A DNA stretch of 64,000 nucleotides, taken from NCBI RefSeq assembly GCF_022539665.2, contig NC_081331.1, forward strand, positions 9,765,534-9,829,533, written 5' to 3'. The DNA comes from Daphnia carinata. Lineage: Eukaryota > Arthropoda > Branchiopoda > Diplostraca > Daphniidae. The notes beneath the pieces were generated by a model, which saw only the letters and a program-made list of their open reading frames with translations, was not told where the DNA came from and searched no databases. Position 1 is the first letter of the stretch. Every line of letters starts with the position of its first letter. A program made the position numbers and the translations under genes. Shown in pieces: positions 1 to 12,100 of this stretch.

Positions 1-122
1 ACATAAGTGTGACTCGGGGGCGTGCATCGAAGACAACTGCGTCTCAATGTAGGCCGCTGGCGGGATCCTTGGCAACGCAACGCGAAGCGAAGTTCCTCGC
101 CCATCTCTGAACAGAGCGATTG
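1..122 (-). CDS. Gene A exon A18: cytoplasmic tail, cut by window edge
   Basis: After the acceptor ending CATAG the frame reads [20 protein letters not shown], then [10 protein letters not shown], and stays open to base 1. It aligns with gene B QSLCTEMAEEFCFAVRCRGS, and the motif resembles the membrane-proximal tail of vertebrate kainate receptors. The stop codon and 3' UTR lie outside the window. Confidence 0.88.
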
Positions 123-3100
123 CTATGCATAGAGAGAAAAAAAATGGAACGTGGGTATTACACAGATAGAACAAGAAATCACCAATTGAAAGACAAGTGC
201 GCAAAAGACAAGGTCCTCGTTTGAATTTCGCGGAATTTTTGGGGGGCGATGAAAACAAATGAAATGTACGTAGGGGAAAGTGACTGTTGCTGAAAGGATG
301 TGAAAGCGAGACGACCAACTGTTGGTCTGAGCCGTTCATCGCAGTAATTGAAATGGAGCTTAAAATTATAGCTTGGTTTTATACCTTCTCTTGCTGGGCG
401 TTGCGTTTCGAGTTCCAGCAAAACTCCAGTATGGCTACAACGATAGCCATGGCCAGCCCGCACAGCAGGACAACAAATACGCCGCCTGTCATGTGGTTGC
501 GAATTTCCCCAAATGGCAAATCGTTCGCATCGCCAGAGAAATGCGGGGCGTAATCCGGTTGGAAACGGACGAGCGATCGGACGTCCGGAGAAATGCATAG
601 ATAGAGAGCAAGGAACCAGACAATCGATTGTTAGAAAGAGCAAAGGAAAAACGGTCGTTTGCACAAAAAAGAAGTTGAAAGAGAAAGGCTGTTTTTTATT
701 TGATTTTCAAATAGAAGAAGAGACTGACCGATATTTTCAACGCCCAAGGCACTGGCTTTCGACTCTTTATTCTTATCGTCTCGGTTGCAGACGTCGCCCG
801 TGTCCTTCCACCACTATTTGTTGATTTGATTGCAAAAATGTAAACGAATAATTAATTTATTAATTAAGGTAATGGGCGAGGATGTGACTAAACATTGTTG
901 GCACTTATTTGTATCATAAAAAGAAACCGTTTTTATTTTTGGCAACTCATGTGAATAAAAATAAAAACAAATTGAAAAATAAAGAAATCGTGAAGAGCCG
1001 CATCGCTCCTTTAATCATACCTTGTTGTATAGTAGGTGAATGGAGCCTTTCTCTTGCAGTTCCAAAATGGCCAACGAAATTCGATCCCGCCAAGGCGACC
1101 CTGTTAATTGCCAAAACAAGAGAAAACGTAAAAACGATTTGAATGAAAATGGGTTTGGCGACAGGCTAGTGCCAAACCAAGCGAGTCGGCTTATTTTGCT
1201 TTTTTACGTCCATGACAAAAAAACATTGAAAATTAAGATAAAAATTGATGTCGTAGATTAAGGACAGACCTTTCGGTGTTCCAATGCCGTAGCCTTTGGA
1301 GTCGAGGAGACCCCCGATTTGGGTCAAGTTGCAATTGCGCTGGACGACGTAGTCGAGGGTAGTCGACTCCATCAGAAAGGCAAAATTGCCTTCCATTACG
1401 CGCTTCGTGCCTTCCTCGTACGTCGAAACGAAGACGGACGGCTTCTTGCTCTCCATGTAACGCCACATTTTCTGGTATGTCTCGATCCGAGAATCCTGAT
1501 TTCATATACGACATCATCAAAAACATCGATTTATAAAACAATTTTTTTTTTTAATCTTAAAAGCTATACACAAAAAAACATTGACGGACGTTCAAGGTTC
1601 CGCGTTTAGAAGGCCATTGGGGGTGAAAAAATAAAAAGGGAAAACGATTCAAAAGAGCTTCACTCTCGCTGTCGTTTTATTATTATTTTTTTCTTCTGTC
1701 GACTTGCGAAGAAGAAGAAGAAAAATGGAATGACTCGGCAAAGAAGTGACGCGTCAGTAGAAACTGGGTTATCCCTTAAAAGGTCATCATTTTTAACTAA
1801 CATTTTACAGCTTTTGATGTAACAAAAGAGGGAGGAAAGCCAGTTGGACGGGCTTGAGTGCTCATCCGTTCGGATGAGACCGGTCCTGCCCTTGAGATCA
1901 GGTGATATTTACACACACACACAAAGAGAGAAAACAAAAAAAAAAAAGCTATAAAAGTTTCCCATACAGCGTGATGCCCATTTTAATGAAGCTGCCACCA
2001 TAGAAAGACGAGCAAAGTCGTGAAAAAAAAAAAACCCGAAGAGAAAGTGAAAGGGATGGTATAATTAATGGGAATATACTTTTTTTAGAGGAAAAGAAAA
2101 TGGTAATAAAGTAAATATATATATACTCGAAAGAAAGTCATGGTGGATCCTGCGTCGAGCGTGCCGTAAGAAATTTCGCTCTGGTCGGCCAAGTCCTCGA
2201 CCGAGTCGATAGGCGCAATCATTCGTTCTACGGTGAGGAAGGCCGCCAGATTGGCCGTGTACGACGAGATAATGATCAGCGTGAAGAACCACCAAATGCC
2301 GCCGACGATCCTCGTTGATGCCGCCTGTTTAGTCACGCACGACACGCGACCCAGACGCAAAGAAGAATCAAAGTAACACGACTATTAGCGTCATTTCTCT
2401 CAGCTTATGATTATGAGAATTGATTGGGTTTTTTTTTTTTGCGTCAGCATTGTTTGTCCGGTTGTTGCGGGATGGTTAGGTGGGATGATGGATGAAGGAA
2501 ATTCTTCTTTTTTTTTTGCCATTTCTTAGCGCATTAATTGTTGAGTGTTTTAAAAATTCGAAAATTGCGCATAATCGTTTCAAAGCTGCCACCGAGAAAG
2601 ACGTTATTGCACGCACTGCGTTTCATCGCTAAACACAAACATACAGAGAAAATGAAGAAGGAGAGAAGGACTTAGACGGGGAGTGAAAGTTTCAGTTAAA
2701 AAAAAAATAATAATAATGAATAAATACAAAGAAGAAGAGGCTGAAAGAATCCCCACGCTTCCTGACTTTCATGCGTCGCTCCCAGTTTAGGGACCGAAAA
2801 AAGAAACATCACGTAAGCAATACAACGCACGACACAAGACACGAACGCAGACAAACGGGAGAACACGAAAAAATTGTCGATGTATTAAAAAATTCGAAAG
2901 TTAGGAAAAGAAAAAAAAAAATAAAGAAAAAGGAAAAGAAAAATAAAATAAATAATTATTGATTCACAACGATCACCAACAAAGGCCACTATTGATATTC
3001 AACAAGCCAATGGAATTCGTAAAAAAAAAAAATATGCATTATTTTAAGGGAGGTAGTGGGGGCATGAGAAATAGGGGATGGATTCAGCGGGTTTACCAAG

Positions 3101-6100
3101 TCAATCCCGACGGCTCGTATGCAAAATTTTGCGGTCAAAAAAGCGGAACTGCCAGTGTACGAAAATGTTGATGGGAAAAATTAAAGCAAAAATGGGGCAT
3201 AATCTACAGCTGCACATACTCGCCTGGACAGGTGACTTTTTGTTAGGTAATTTTTATGTTACGTGTGTGTGTGGTTTGAAAAAAAAAAGAAATGGCTTTT
3301 TGGTCTTTCTTGGTGACAGATGGAACGACTTCGGACCAATTTGCGTACTGGCCACTAAAGCATACTATTGGCTCGAAAAACAACAGAAGAAGAACGCGAT
3401 AGGGTTCGAACAGCATATTAGGGTCAATTTCGGGATTGAAGGTAGATATCAATTAAGAATAACAGAATATTAAGAAAAGGTAAAAAATATAGCGAGGTAG
3501 GTCGGGGTTGGAATGTGTACGCACTAGCTCAAATGAATTACTTGCCAAGATGGTTTCGCTTGAAACAATCTTGTCTTGGATGAATGAATAAGAACAATGT
3601 CTCATATTCACATTCCAGTTTGTTACAGACTAGCAGTTGATTTCATCTCTTCAAATGCACGAAAATTTTGCTTGACGTGAATCGCATACGAGAACAAGGT
3701 GTAGGTGAGGTTTATCAAATAAAATCAACTTAATGCAAATAAAATGAAATTATTGAACAGAATTTTAAAAAAGAAAGAAAACTAAATCGGAAACGGCCCG
3801 TGAAGAAGAAAAATGAACGGAGCGGCCAATGAGCCAGCGAGAATTCGGTCCTTTTGCAGATCGAAAAGAATACCTTGGGATTGAGATCTGATCCTTGTTG
3901 CATGAGAGTGCCGATGGTGAACCAGAAACTGTTGGCCAGCGAGAAGTCGTTGCTGCTGGCCAGGGTGGCATGCTCGCTATCGAACAATGCGTCTGTATTG
4001 TGCGGCTGTTGCAGAATCCGGTCGATACCGCCAATGCTGCCGGACAGGTAGTGGTGGCAGTGGTGACACCGGCTGCCCACTCCGCTCCCGTTCACATTGT
4101 CGTGCCATTCGTAAGGCGTGAAGCGGGCCACCACCCACATGGAGAGCGAGACTAGGACGTAGGCCAGCAACAAGAAGAGCCAAATCTCCACGGCCAGTGG
4201 ATTCATAAAAGAGAACAACCGCGTCGGAGTCGGCGTCGGAACCTGATCACATTCGCATACAACTTGTTTGTTTTGTGTCTCATTTTAACATTTAAGTTGC
4301 TTTTTTTAATAATCGCTGTAACGTTCCGACACTGTACCGCATGGATTCTGAACTCAATCGCATCTTGCATTTCACCCAATTTAAATAAAATAGGATAAAT
4401 AAAAGTAGATTTTGATGTTTAGCTCTAAAAAAAAAAATAAAGTGAGGCCATCGTCTTGGGGGCAGCTTTTGAAACGTTCCATTTCGGATAGAAAGCAATG
4501 GCAATATTTCTATTATTTGGCAGGCTGATTGTTGCGATGGTCGGACAGAGAGAGATTGGCATTGAAGAGGATAAAAAAGAAAGAGGACAGGAATTGAAGC
4601 GGTAGGCTGCTTGAAGAGGGTTTGTGATTTGTCGTTTATAGACCTTGGGATTGAGTCCTGATCCTTGACGGAGGAAAGTGCCAGTAATGAACCAGAAACT
4701 GTTGGAGATGGAGAACTGATTCTCGACCACGTCGCTGTCAGCGTTGCAAGGGTGAGGGTTGTTCCATTCGTAAGGCGAGAAGCGCGCCATGACAAATAGC
4801 GTGAAACTGACGAGGATGTAGGCCGCCATGACGTACAGCCAAATCTCCACCGCCAGTGGGTTCATAAAGGAAAAGAGACGCGTCGGCTGGCTGGTCGGGA
4901 TCTATTCACGACACCCATTTCATTATGTAAATCGCTCTTCATCATTTTTTTTTTCTCTAAGATTCATGTTCTACTCTTTCTGCTTTGAATGGGGGGGGAC
5001 ATAACAATGGGAGTTGAATAAACACACAGATTCTGATTTATTTTTTGTTTTTTGTTTTTTTTTCAAAAAGAAGTTGGTGTTACGAATGAAAGGACCTTTA
5101 ATCAGCTACATTGAAGACTACCACTGTGGTCCCACTTTGTTCGTCTTTATTCGTTCAACCAACTTTAAAAGAACTTTCACTTTGCGTTTGTTGACTTGTT
5201 TGAAGACGGTCCCGAAAAAAGTGCGGTCAAGGCGAACCGGGAGAAGATATATAATTTTTTTTTTATCATGTTTACTACGAGCTCTATAGTGCGAAGGCCA
5301 TCCTTATATCAGCAATCAAAAGACAGAGCCGAAAAATATTCAAATGTCACTAAGAAAACGTATGACATCAGCGGCAGGTTTTTTATTTTTCCATGTTTCT
5401 CCTCTTTCGCTATTGATTCTCTTAGGTCCGCTCAAAGGACTGGCCTATTCTTTTTTATTTATAGACGTATTTCTCAGACGACCACTAAGATTTGTTGCAT
5501 CGATAGCTAGACGATGAAATGTCGATAGGTTTAGTAAAACCTTTTTCTTTTTTTTATTACTACTGCCAGTAAAAAAAGATTGAGAAATAGAGACGAGTGA
5601 TGGCTCGCAAAACCCTGCGAAACGATGCTACTTTCTTAGTTGTGAAATCGAAAACGATGTCGTCAAACTATCAATTGGAGAGGCTTTTTGGAAAAAATAC
5701 GAAAACAGTATTTTGAATCGTAAAAAAATGAAAGAATGAACCAACCTTGAACAAGATGCTAATGCCGAGGTTCATAAAAGGCTTCGTAAAATCGATGACC
5801 ATTTCACGGGCGTAGTTGATCGTCATCGATCCGACGGCCAGATCAGCTTTCTGTAATTTGAATTGACGTCATGACTTTTTTTTTTTTTCTTTTAACGAAT
5901 TCAAATGTGGCCGCATTATTGACAGCGTCGCAACACTTGAAATGTGAATGCATTAAAAAAGAACAATGAGTAACGGCACCTTTTCGAGAATCTGGCGGAC
6001 GATGCCGTTCCATTCACCCGTGTCGGGATCTAACGCTCCGTATTTCTTGTCGGGTACCAGCTCAATGACGTAATTGAAACCGACCATTCCTGTAAAATAA

Positions 6101-9100
6101 TAATAATAATAATAATAATAAAAAATACAGGAATTTTCCTTGTGGTGAAATCTGTTTGTGGTTGGAATCAAGTCATGCATAAATCATTGCGAATTGGGAT
6201 TGGCAATAAAAATGATGGCGAAATCTCATACCAGCAATGGCTTTGAGTAGGTCGATGCAGAATCCCTCGTAGCGGTCGTTGCCGGTCAGATTACGTTCCG
6301 ATCGAACCATCACGTACGGCATTTCCTGATGCGACGCATCAACCCGGTAAGTACAGAAACATTTAAAGAAAAAAGAAAAGAAGGAAGCATTAGATAAAAC
6401 GAGACGCTATTTTTGCTACCGTAACATCAAGCGGAGCATCATGGAATATATCAATCGTTTACTGATGACGGTTTCAACTCCATCAGAGCGGACGACCATT
6501 AAAAGATTGGCAGCATTGAAACTTTATTTTTTTTTTCTTTGTTAGCTACATGATCGAGCAAAACAAACGAGGGCCTTTCCTTTTTTTTTGTTCCTTATTC
6601 TTGTTTGTTATTTTTGTTGTTGATCGGTTTGAAGCCCAAGGATCTAGCATCCAATTCAAGTTCCCCTTCCATTGCCTATCCAACTATTTTTGAAAAAGGA
6701 GAAACCTACACGAAGTGAGAGTATAAAGGGGAAAAAAAAGGGGGAACGTAAACACGATCTGTAATTAAGATCTCTCTCCGCGTGATTCTTTTTGCTGCTG
6801 ATGCAGCTGAGCTTTCTCCCTTTACTCCCTAAAGGAGAGAAAAGAGGCACGATCCGTTCTTTAAAGCAATCTTGTAAACACAGATCAACATCGTCCCAAT
6901 TCGTTTTCGCTCGGCCGAATCGAGCGCGTCTACAGGTGAGTCCAAAGACATCGGGTTAAATTAGAAAAAGGCCTTTCTTTCTGGATTGAATCCATTCCTC
7001 AATGCTATTAACTTGTTTTTTTTTTTTTAATTTTATAAATAAAACCATCAGCCAATAAGCCTAAACAGCGTCATCCCTTTATGGAAATGCGCGTGAACTG
7101 ATGGGGCCGGGAAAACGAATCAACGCGTTCAAACGACGTGTTTTTACCTCGTTGGTCATGACGATAAGAGTGATGTTGGGCGTACTGCCTTCGTAAAAGG
7201 CCACCGGATCGGTAATGTTGAGTCCCATCTGACCGTTCCACTCGCCAACTTTCGTCAGATTCTCCCGCTTCAGCTTGAGCAAGTCCAGCGTGATATTGGA
7301 GCGTCGCCCTTCCTTGAATCGGACGGGTCCCGTCAGTCCGACAAATTCCACCTATTAAATTTTTTTTTTGTAGGAAAAGCGTGATTGTTGTTCAGTACAT
7401 CAGGATGCGATTAATTTAAAAAAGAATGGGAGGGACAATACTAATGTTGAGCTATTCATCGCCTGCCCAATAGGAACGTATAGCCATAAATAAGAAATGT
7501 TGCACCTTATCAGTAAACACAACACACAGACACGCGCACAGCTGATGTATAGATCAAACGGTATAAATCAAAGGCTACTATAGCAATCTGAGTTGCGATC
7601 CATCTATTTTTCTTTCTAGTTTATATTGTGTGCCAGTGGATGTACGTAGCGATATATATGATTTCATAGCTACCGTGTTGATGTAATTGAAGAGCGACGA
7701 TCCGTCATTCCACGGCTGCTCGATATCGCACGAGAGGTTGGCCAGCCTCAGTGCTGTGCCCCGATCCAGGGCGGCCAGACCGTGAGCCAACGCCATAACG
7801 CTGTCGTAGACTAGAGCTGGCTCTGCCTGTTTATCGACCATAGTGACACAATCAGTTGAATATCAAGCGCTCGCAAAGAAAAACAAAATTGGGGAAAAGC
7901 TGTGAATTGTTTCAATAAATGGCCTACCTGGATGATGTTCGATTTATTGAGAATGCTTTGGCCGATCGGCTGGAACTTCTCCATATCTCTCAGAAGAAGC
8001 CGCGTAAAGTTACTGTCAGCGTCGACGATGCGGAACGCCGAAATGTTGACAAAGTTGTACTTGAAATCTTCCAAGTCAAACGTTTCCAAATCCTTTGAAA
8101 GAGAAAGTCCCCACGAAGAAGAAGAAAATGTAATGAAATTGATGGCAATAGAATAAAAACAATGACGTTCACAGTGTTCCATTACCGGCGAAGCGAAGAG
8201 GTAGTGATACTGATAGTCGTTCATTTGTAGTTGCAGAACCTGGCGTGAACAAGTTGTGCCACAAATTGCGTGTTAGAATGTCCGACCGCACACGTCGTCA
8301 TCATTATGAAAATCGAGAGGAGAAAAGAAGAAACAGAAGAGCAACGATGAATTGCAATATAGCTGTGTCATTAACATATTTATGCAGCATATATCACTGT
8401 CGTGTTCTTTTTATTAACATATTTGGCGAGCGGCAAGGTCTCTTTGTGTCGTGCAAAATGGAGAGTCAAGTCAAGCCGTTACACCAGCTACGCGCAGATT
8501 TATTCATTTATTATGAAGTTGTTGATGGCCGTGTTCCCCTTCTTTCCCCAGTTGAGGTGCAGGGGGGCTGAAAGAACGAAAATGTGTGTATATATACGGT
8601 GCGGAAAAAGAAAAAAAAAGGCCGTACAAATCTACGTTGGGCTATTAGTGCCGTCGTAAAGTCAAGAATGTGCACGTTGGCGGTCCCCAGTCATTTTTCA
8701 TATTTCCCGCTCTCTCTCTCTCTCTTTCTCCTTTCTTTTCTTTTTTCACGCAAGAAGGAAAAAAAAGGAGGGCGTCAAGGAGACACTCGACTCCCCAAAA
8801 ACTTTAGAACACAAAGACAAGAGAACACGTCCTCCCCCCCCCCTTCCTTTGATAATTTGGCCCGCGTTCACGTGATTTGGGTCTCGGCCGAGGGCATCGT
8901 TAAAAACACAGAAAAAAATCGTTGGTGTGGCGGTTCGTGCGGTCGTCACTTGTGTCGGAAACCTCCCCCTCCACCCCCCCCCCAACAAAAAAAAAAAAAA
9001 ATTCGTGGAACAAAGGGCGTTGGGTAACATCCATAACGTTCTAACTAGTGCTGGTGTTCTTCGACCTTCCCTCCCGCACACAGCAAAGATGTGAAAGATG

Positions 9101-12100
9101 CCTCTAGCAAGTCGGGACGAGGGTGGACAAACGTCGTTACAAACAGATTTATGTCGCGGGCGGCTTTTTTGCTTTCTCTGAGGTTCGCTGGAGAGCAGAA
9201 GAATAAAAAGAATTTTTTTTTTTTCCTCCAAGCGCATTGGTATTACAATCATCTCCCCATATAAGTCCCCCACCCCCCCATCTGATGGTGTCGCCACAAC
9301 TCGAAATGGGGAACTTTTACTGATTTGTGGAGGGGGGTCTTCGATCTCCATTGGGCTTGTATAATAGACGAAGATATAGTGTTCCATGAAGAGAGCGGCT
9401 TCTCTTTTTATGTTTAGGCGTATCGATGCGAACGATGGACGTCCGTGAGTAACAAATGAACGGACTTTCGGGGGGGGGGGGGAGCTTGTTGTACTTCTGT
9501 TTTCACGATGTGTATTTTTTTTATTTGTATGGAACTTACGGCTCTGAAGAAGGTGTGGACGTGCTCCGTCCGCGTATCGACGATGATGTTGTTGATGTCT
9601 CGTTGCTTGATCTCGCGCAGCACTTGGCGGTAAGTGCTCACCGTTCCTTGGCGGATGTACACCTCCATTTTGCTGGTGGGCGGCGATCGTACCAAATCCT
9701 GCAGTCGTACCAAACCTGACGTAACACACCAACAAAAGCAAAGATGTTGTAGTTTTAGTTTGTCTGTTGAAACGAGCAATTGGCGAAATAAAAGAAAAAA
9801 AAAAGAAAAGAAAACAACAACTCGTTAAACGTAGAACTTCTTGTGATTTAGAAGCGCGTTGCAATCGACGTAATTGAATTGCACTTTTGAAATGTCGTGA
9901 CACGTTGCAAAAACCGAAAGTCTCGCCGCAAACCCGTCGAGGGAGGAAGCATTTAGGTACAAAACCCATTGAGTTCATTGCAGTCAGTTTCGGGAAAAAA
10001 GAAGTGAAAGGAAACTGTTGATCCCTCGTGAAAAAAAAATGACGCAGTGTGTTCACGCAAGATTTCTTCCCGCTCCTCCTCCCTCCCTTCCGAAAAAATT
10101 GGATCAACCCTATTTTCGTTTCATTTTCGTTCTTCTTCTATTTGCTTGTTGTATGCACACTTCAACATTTGAATGGCGGTGTGATGCCACAAAACTCCCC
10201 CCCCCCCCTCATCTTCGCTCCAGCCCAAAGTAAATAAAAACCTATCGAAAAGAAAAATATATAATAAAATAAACAGATTGAGAAACAAAAGTGAAGCAAC
10301 GTATGTGAAGGATATACTGTTGCCCAGACAGCAAGTAAAATGGGAAAACGGGAGTAAATAGACCTACATGAAAGATGATGATAGGAAAGCCTTTCTATAT
10401 CCAATAAAGGAAACAGAGCTGGATGCTGGGTATAGCAAAAGCACCGCTCACAGAGAAATTCTCATATCGCTTTTTTTTTTTGCTGTTATACATAAATCTA
10501 AATATATACTCTATATAGTAACAGCTAGGAGAAAATGAATTTTCCTTTTATTTATTATTATTATTATTTTTTTTTTTGTCTTCCTTCCCGTTTAGCCGGA
10601 AGCTCGCCAAAGCATGAAAGGATCTCTGGATGAAGAGAGAAAACAGCACAATTCGATCGGTATATACATATATAGAGAGAGATATGCCTATAGTAATATT
10701 ATATCGCCTCCGGCACCGGATATTTCAGGGCTCTCCGACCCTTTTTTTTTTTTTTTTTCATCGGATTTATGCGATATCGGTAGCCACCTCATTCTTTCGT
10801 TTCGATCTATAAGAAAGTCAGGAATAAGAAAAAGTCTAGACGAAGAATAAAAAAAAAAACACGTAATAACGTAACGCAACAAAGTGCATTACGAGTAGAC
10901 GAAGACCCTTTACAAAAAAAAAAAAAAAAAAAAAAAAACCCTGACAAAATAAACATTTAGAAAATAAATAAATAAAAAATTATTAGCTGGAGTTCCGACC
11001 CCTTTTCCTTGGCCACATGCCAGCTGTGTTATTGTATATATATATACAGTAGTCCCTATTATTATTGGTAGGCAATGAATCGAGACTCGAGTTAAGTGCT
11101 GGCCAACATTTGGCAAATTTCACATGGAACTCTCTCACATCATAACGTGCTAGTACTTTTCTTCTTCTTTTTGAAAGGCAATATCTGCAGTGGCCCATTT
11201 TAGTTTGTCTACAGATTTCTTCGGACCGCATTCGTCCGACTTTTTTCTAAAGCATAAAGTCTTTTGACATCAACAAAGAAGCAAAAAATGGTGCAATGTG
11301 GGCCAGTTGTCGCCCATTGCGCTATGGAAACTTGTTCGTCATCTCGGGTTCATCTTTTTTTTCTTTTCCTGTCATCAAAAAGAAACTGAAAGGGCACCTT
11401 GTCGCATGAACAAAAGCGAACAAAAAAACAAATAAAGCGGGGCAAAACAATATGACGCAAGTTGACGTGCTCTTTTTTTTTTTTTTGTTTTTATCGAATT
11501 AAAAATGAAAAGGGAGAGTACACGCCAAATAGGATTTTCTTGAAACTGGCACCGATATGCTTTGGGTCGCAGGGTGTGCGACAAATCAATACTATTTATC
11601 GGCTATGGTTGTCTGGACGTCGTCAGTGTTAAACTTAAAAATATCGAGCCAAAGTTTTGTTCTGTTTTTTTTCTTGGAAATGCTTTGCTTTGCGCTGTCA
11701 GATATGCAAATTTTTTGCGTGTGCATTTTATTGTTACCTCCTTCATCTTCGTAGATGATGGCCACTTTGGTCCAGTTGAGGAAGCGCATCAGGTCCTTGT
11801 AAGCGGCGTTGAGGACCTCTTGCGATGGATGCAAATTGATGGAAAGCTCGTTACGGGCGCCCGTCCGCGACTCCAAATCCAGTCGCGTCTCCAGGTGCGG
11901 AATATCGAGCGCGTCGCAGATGGACTGGACGTGCGGTCCGAGCAGCGGATCCGACGGCCCGAAAATGGCCTGCACTCCAAAGTCGATCTGCTTGCAGGCT
12001 ATCGTCAATTGAATAAAAAAAAAAAGAATGGAAAATTAAACGTTATCATATGAAATTAAATAATTCGTAAGTATAAATATCTGTGGTTTAATAGCCATAT

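Noticed and set aside
3078-3170. Plus-strand reading [12 protein letters not shown] inside a gene A intron, resembling NPDGAYG of exon B10a
   Set aside because: The match is about ten residues, on the opposite strand to gene A, with no splice sites and no similarity before or after. Chance is a fair explanation.
8746-10107. A 453-codon minus-strand open frame
   Set aside because: It overlaps exon A4 in another frame and is mostly low-complexity Lys, Ser, Phe and Pro from homopolymer-rich intron. No domain is visible.
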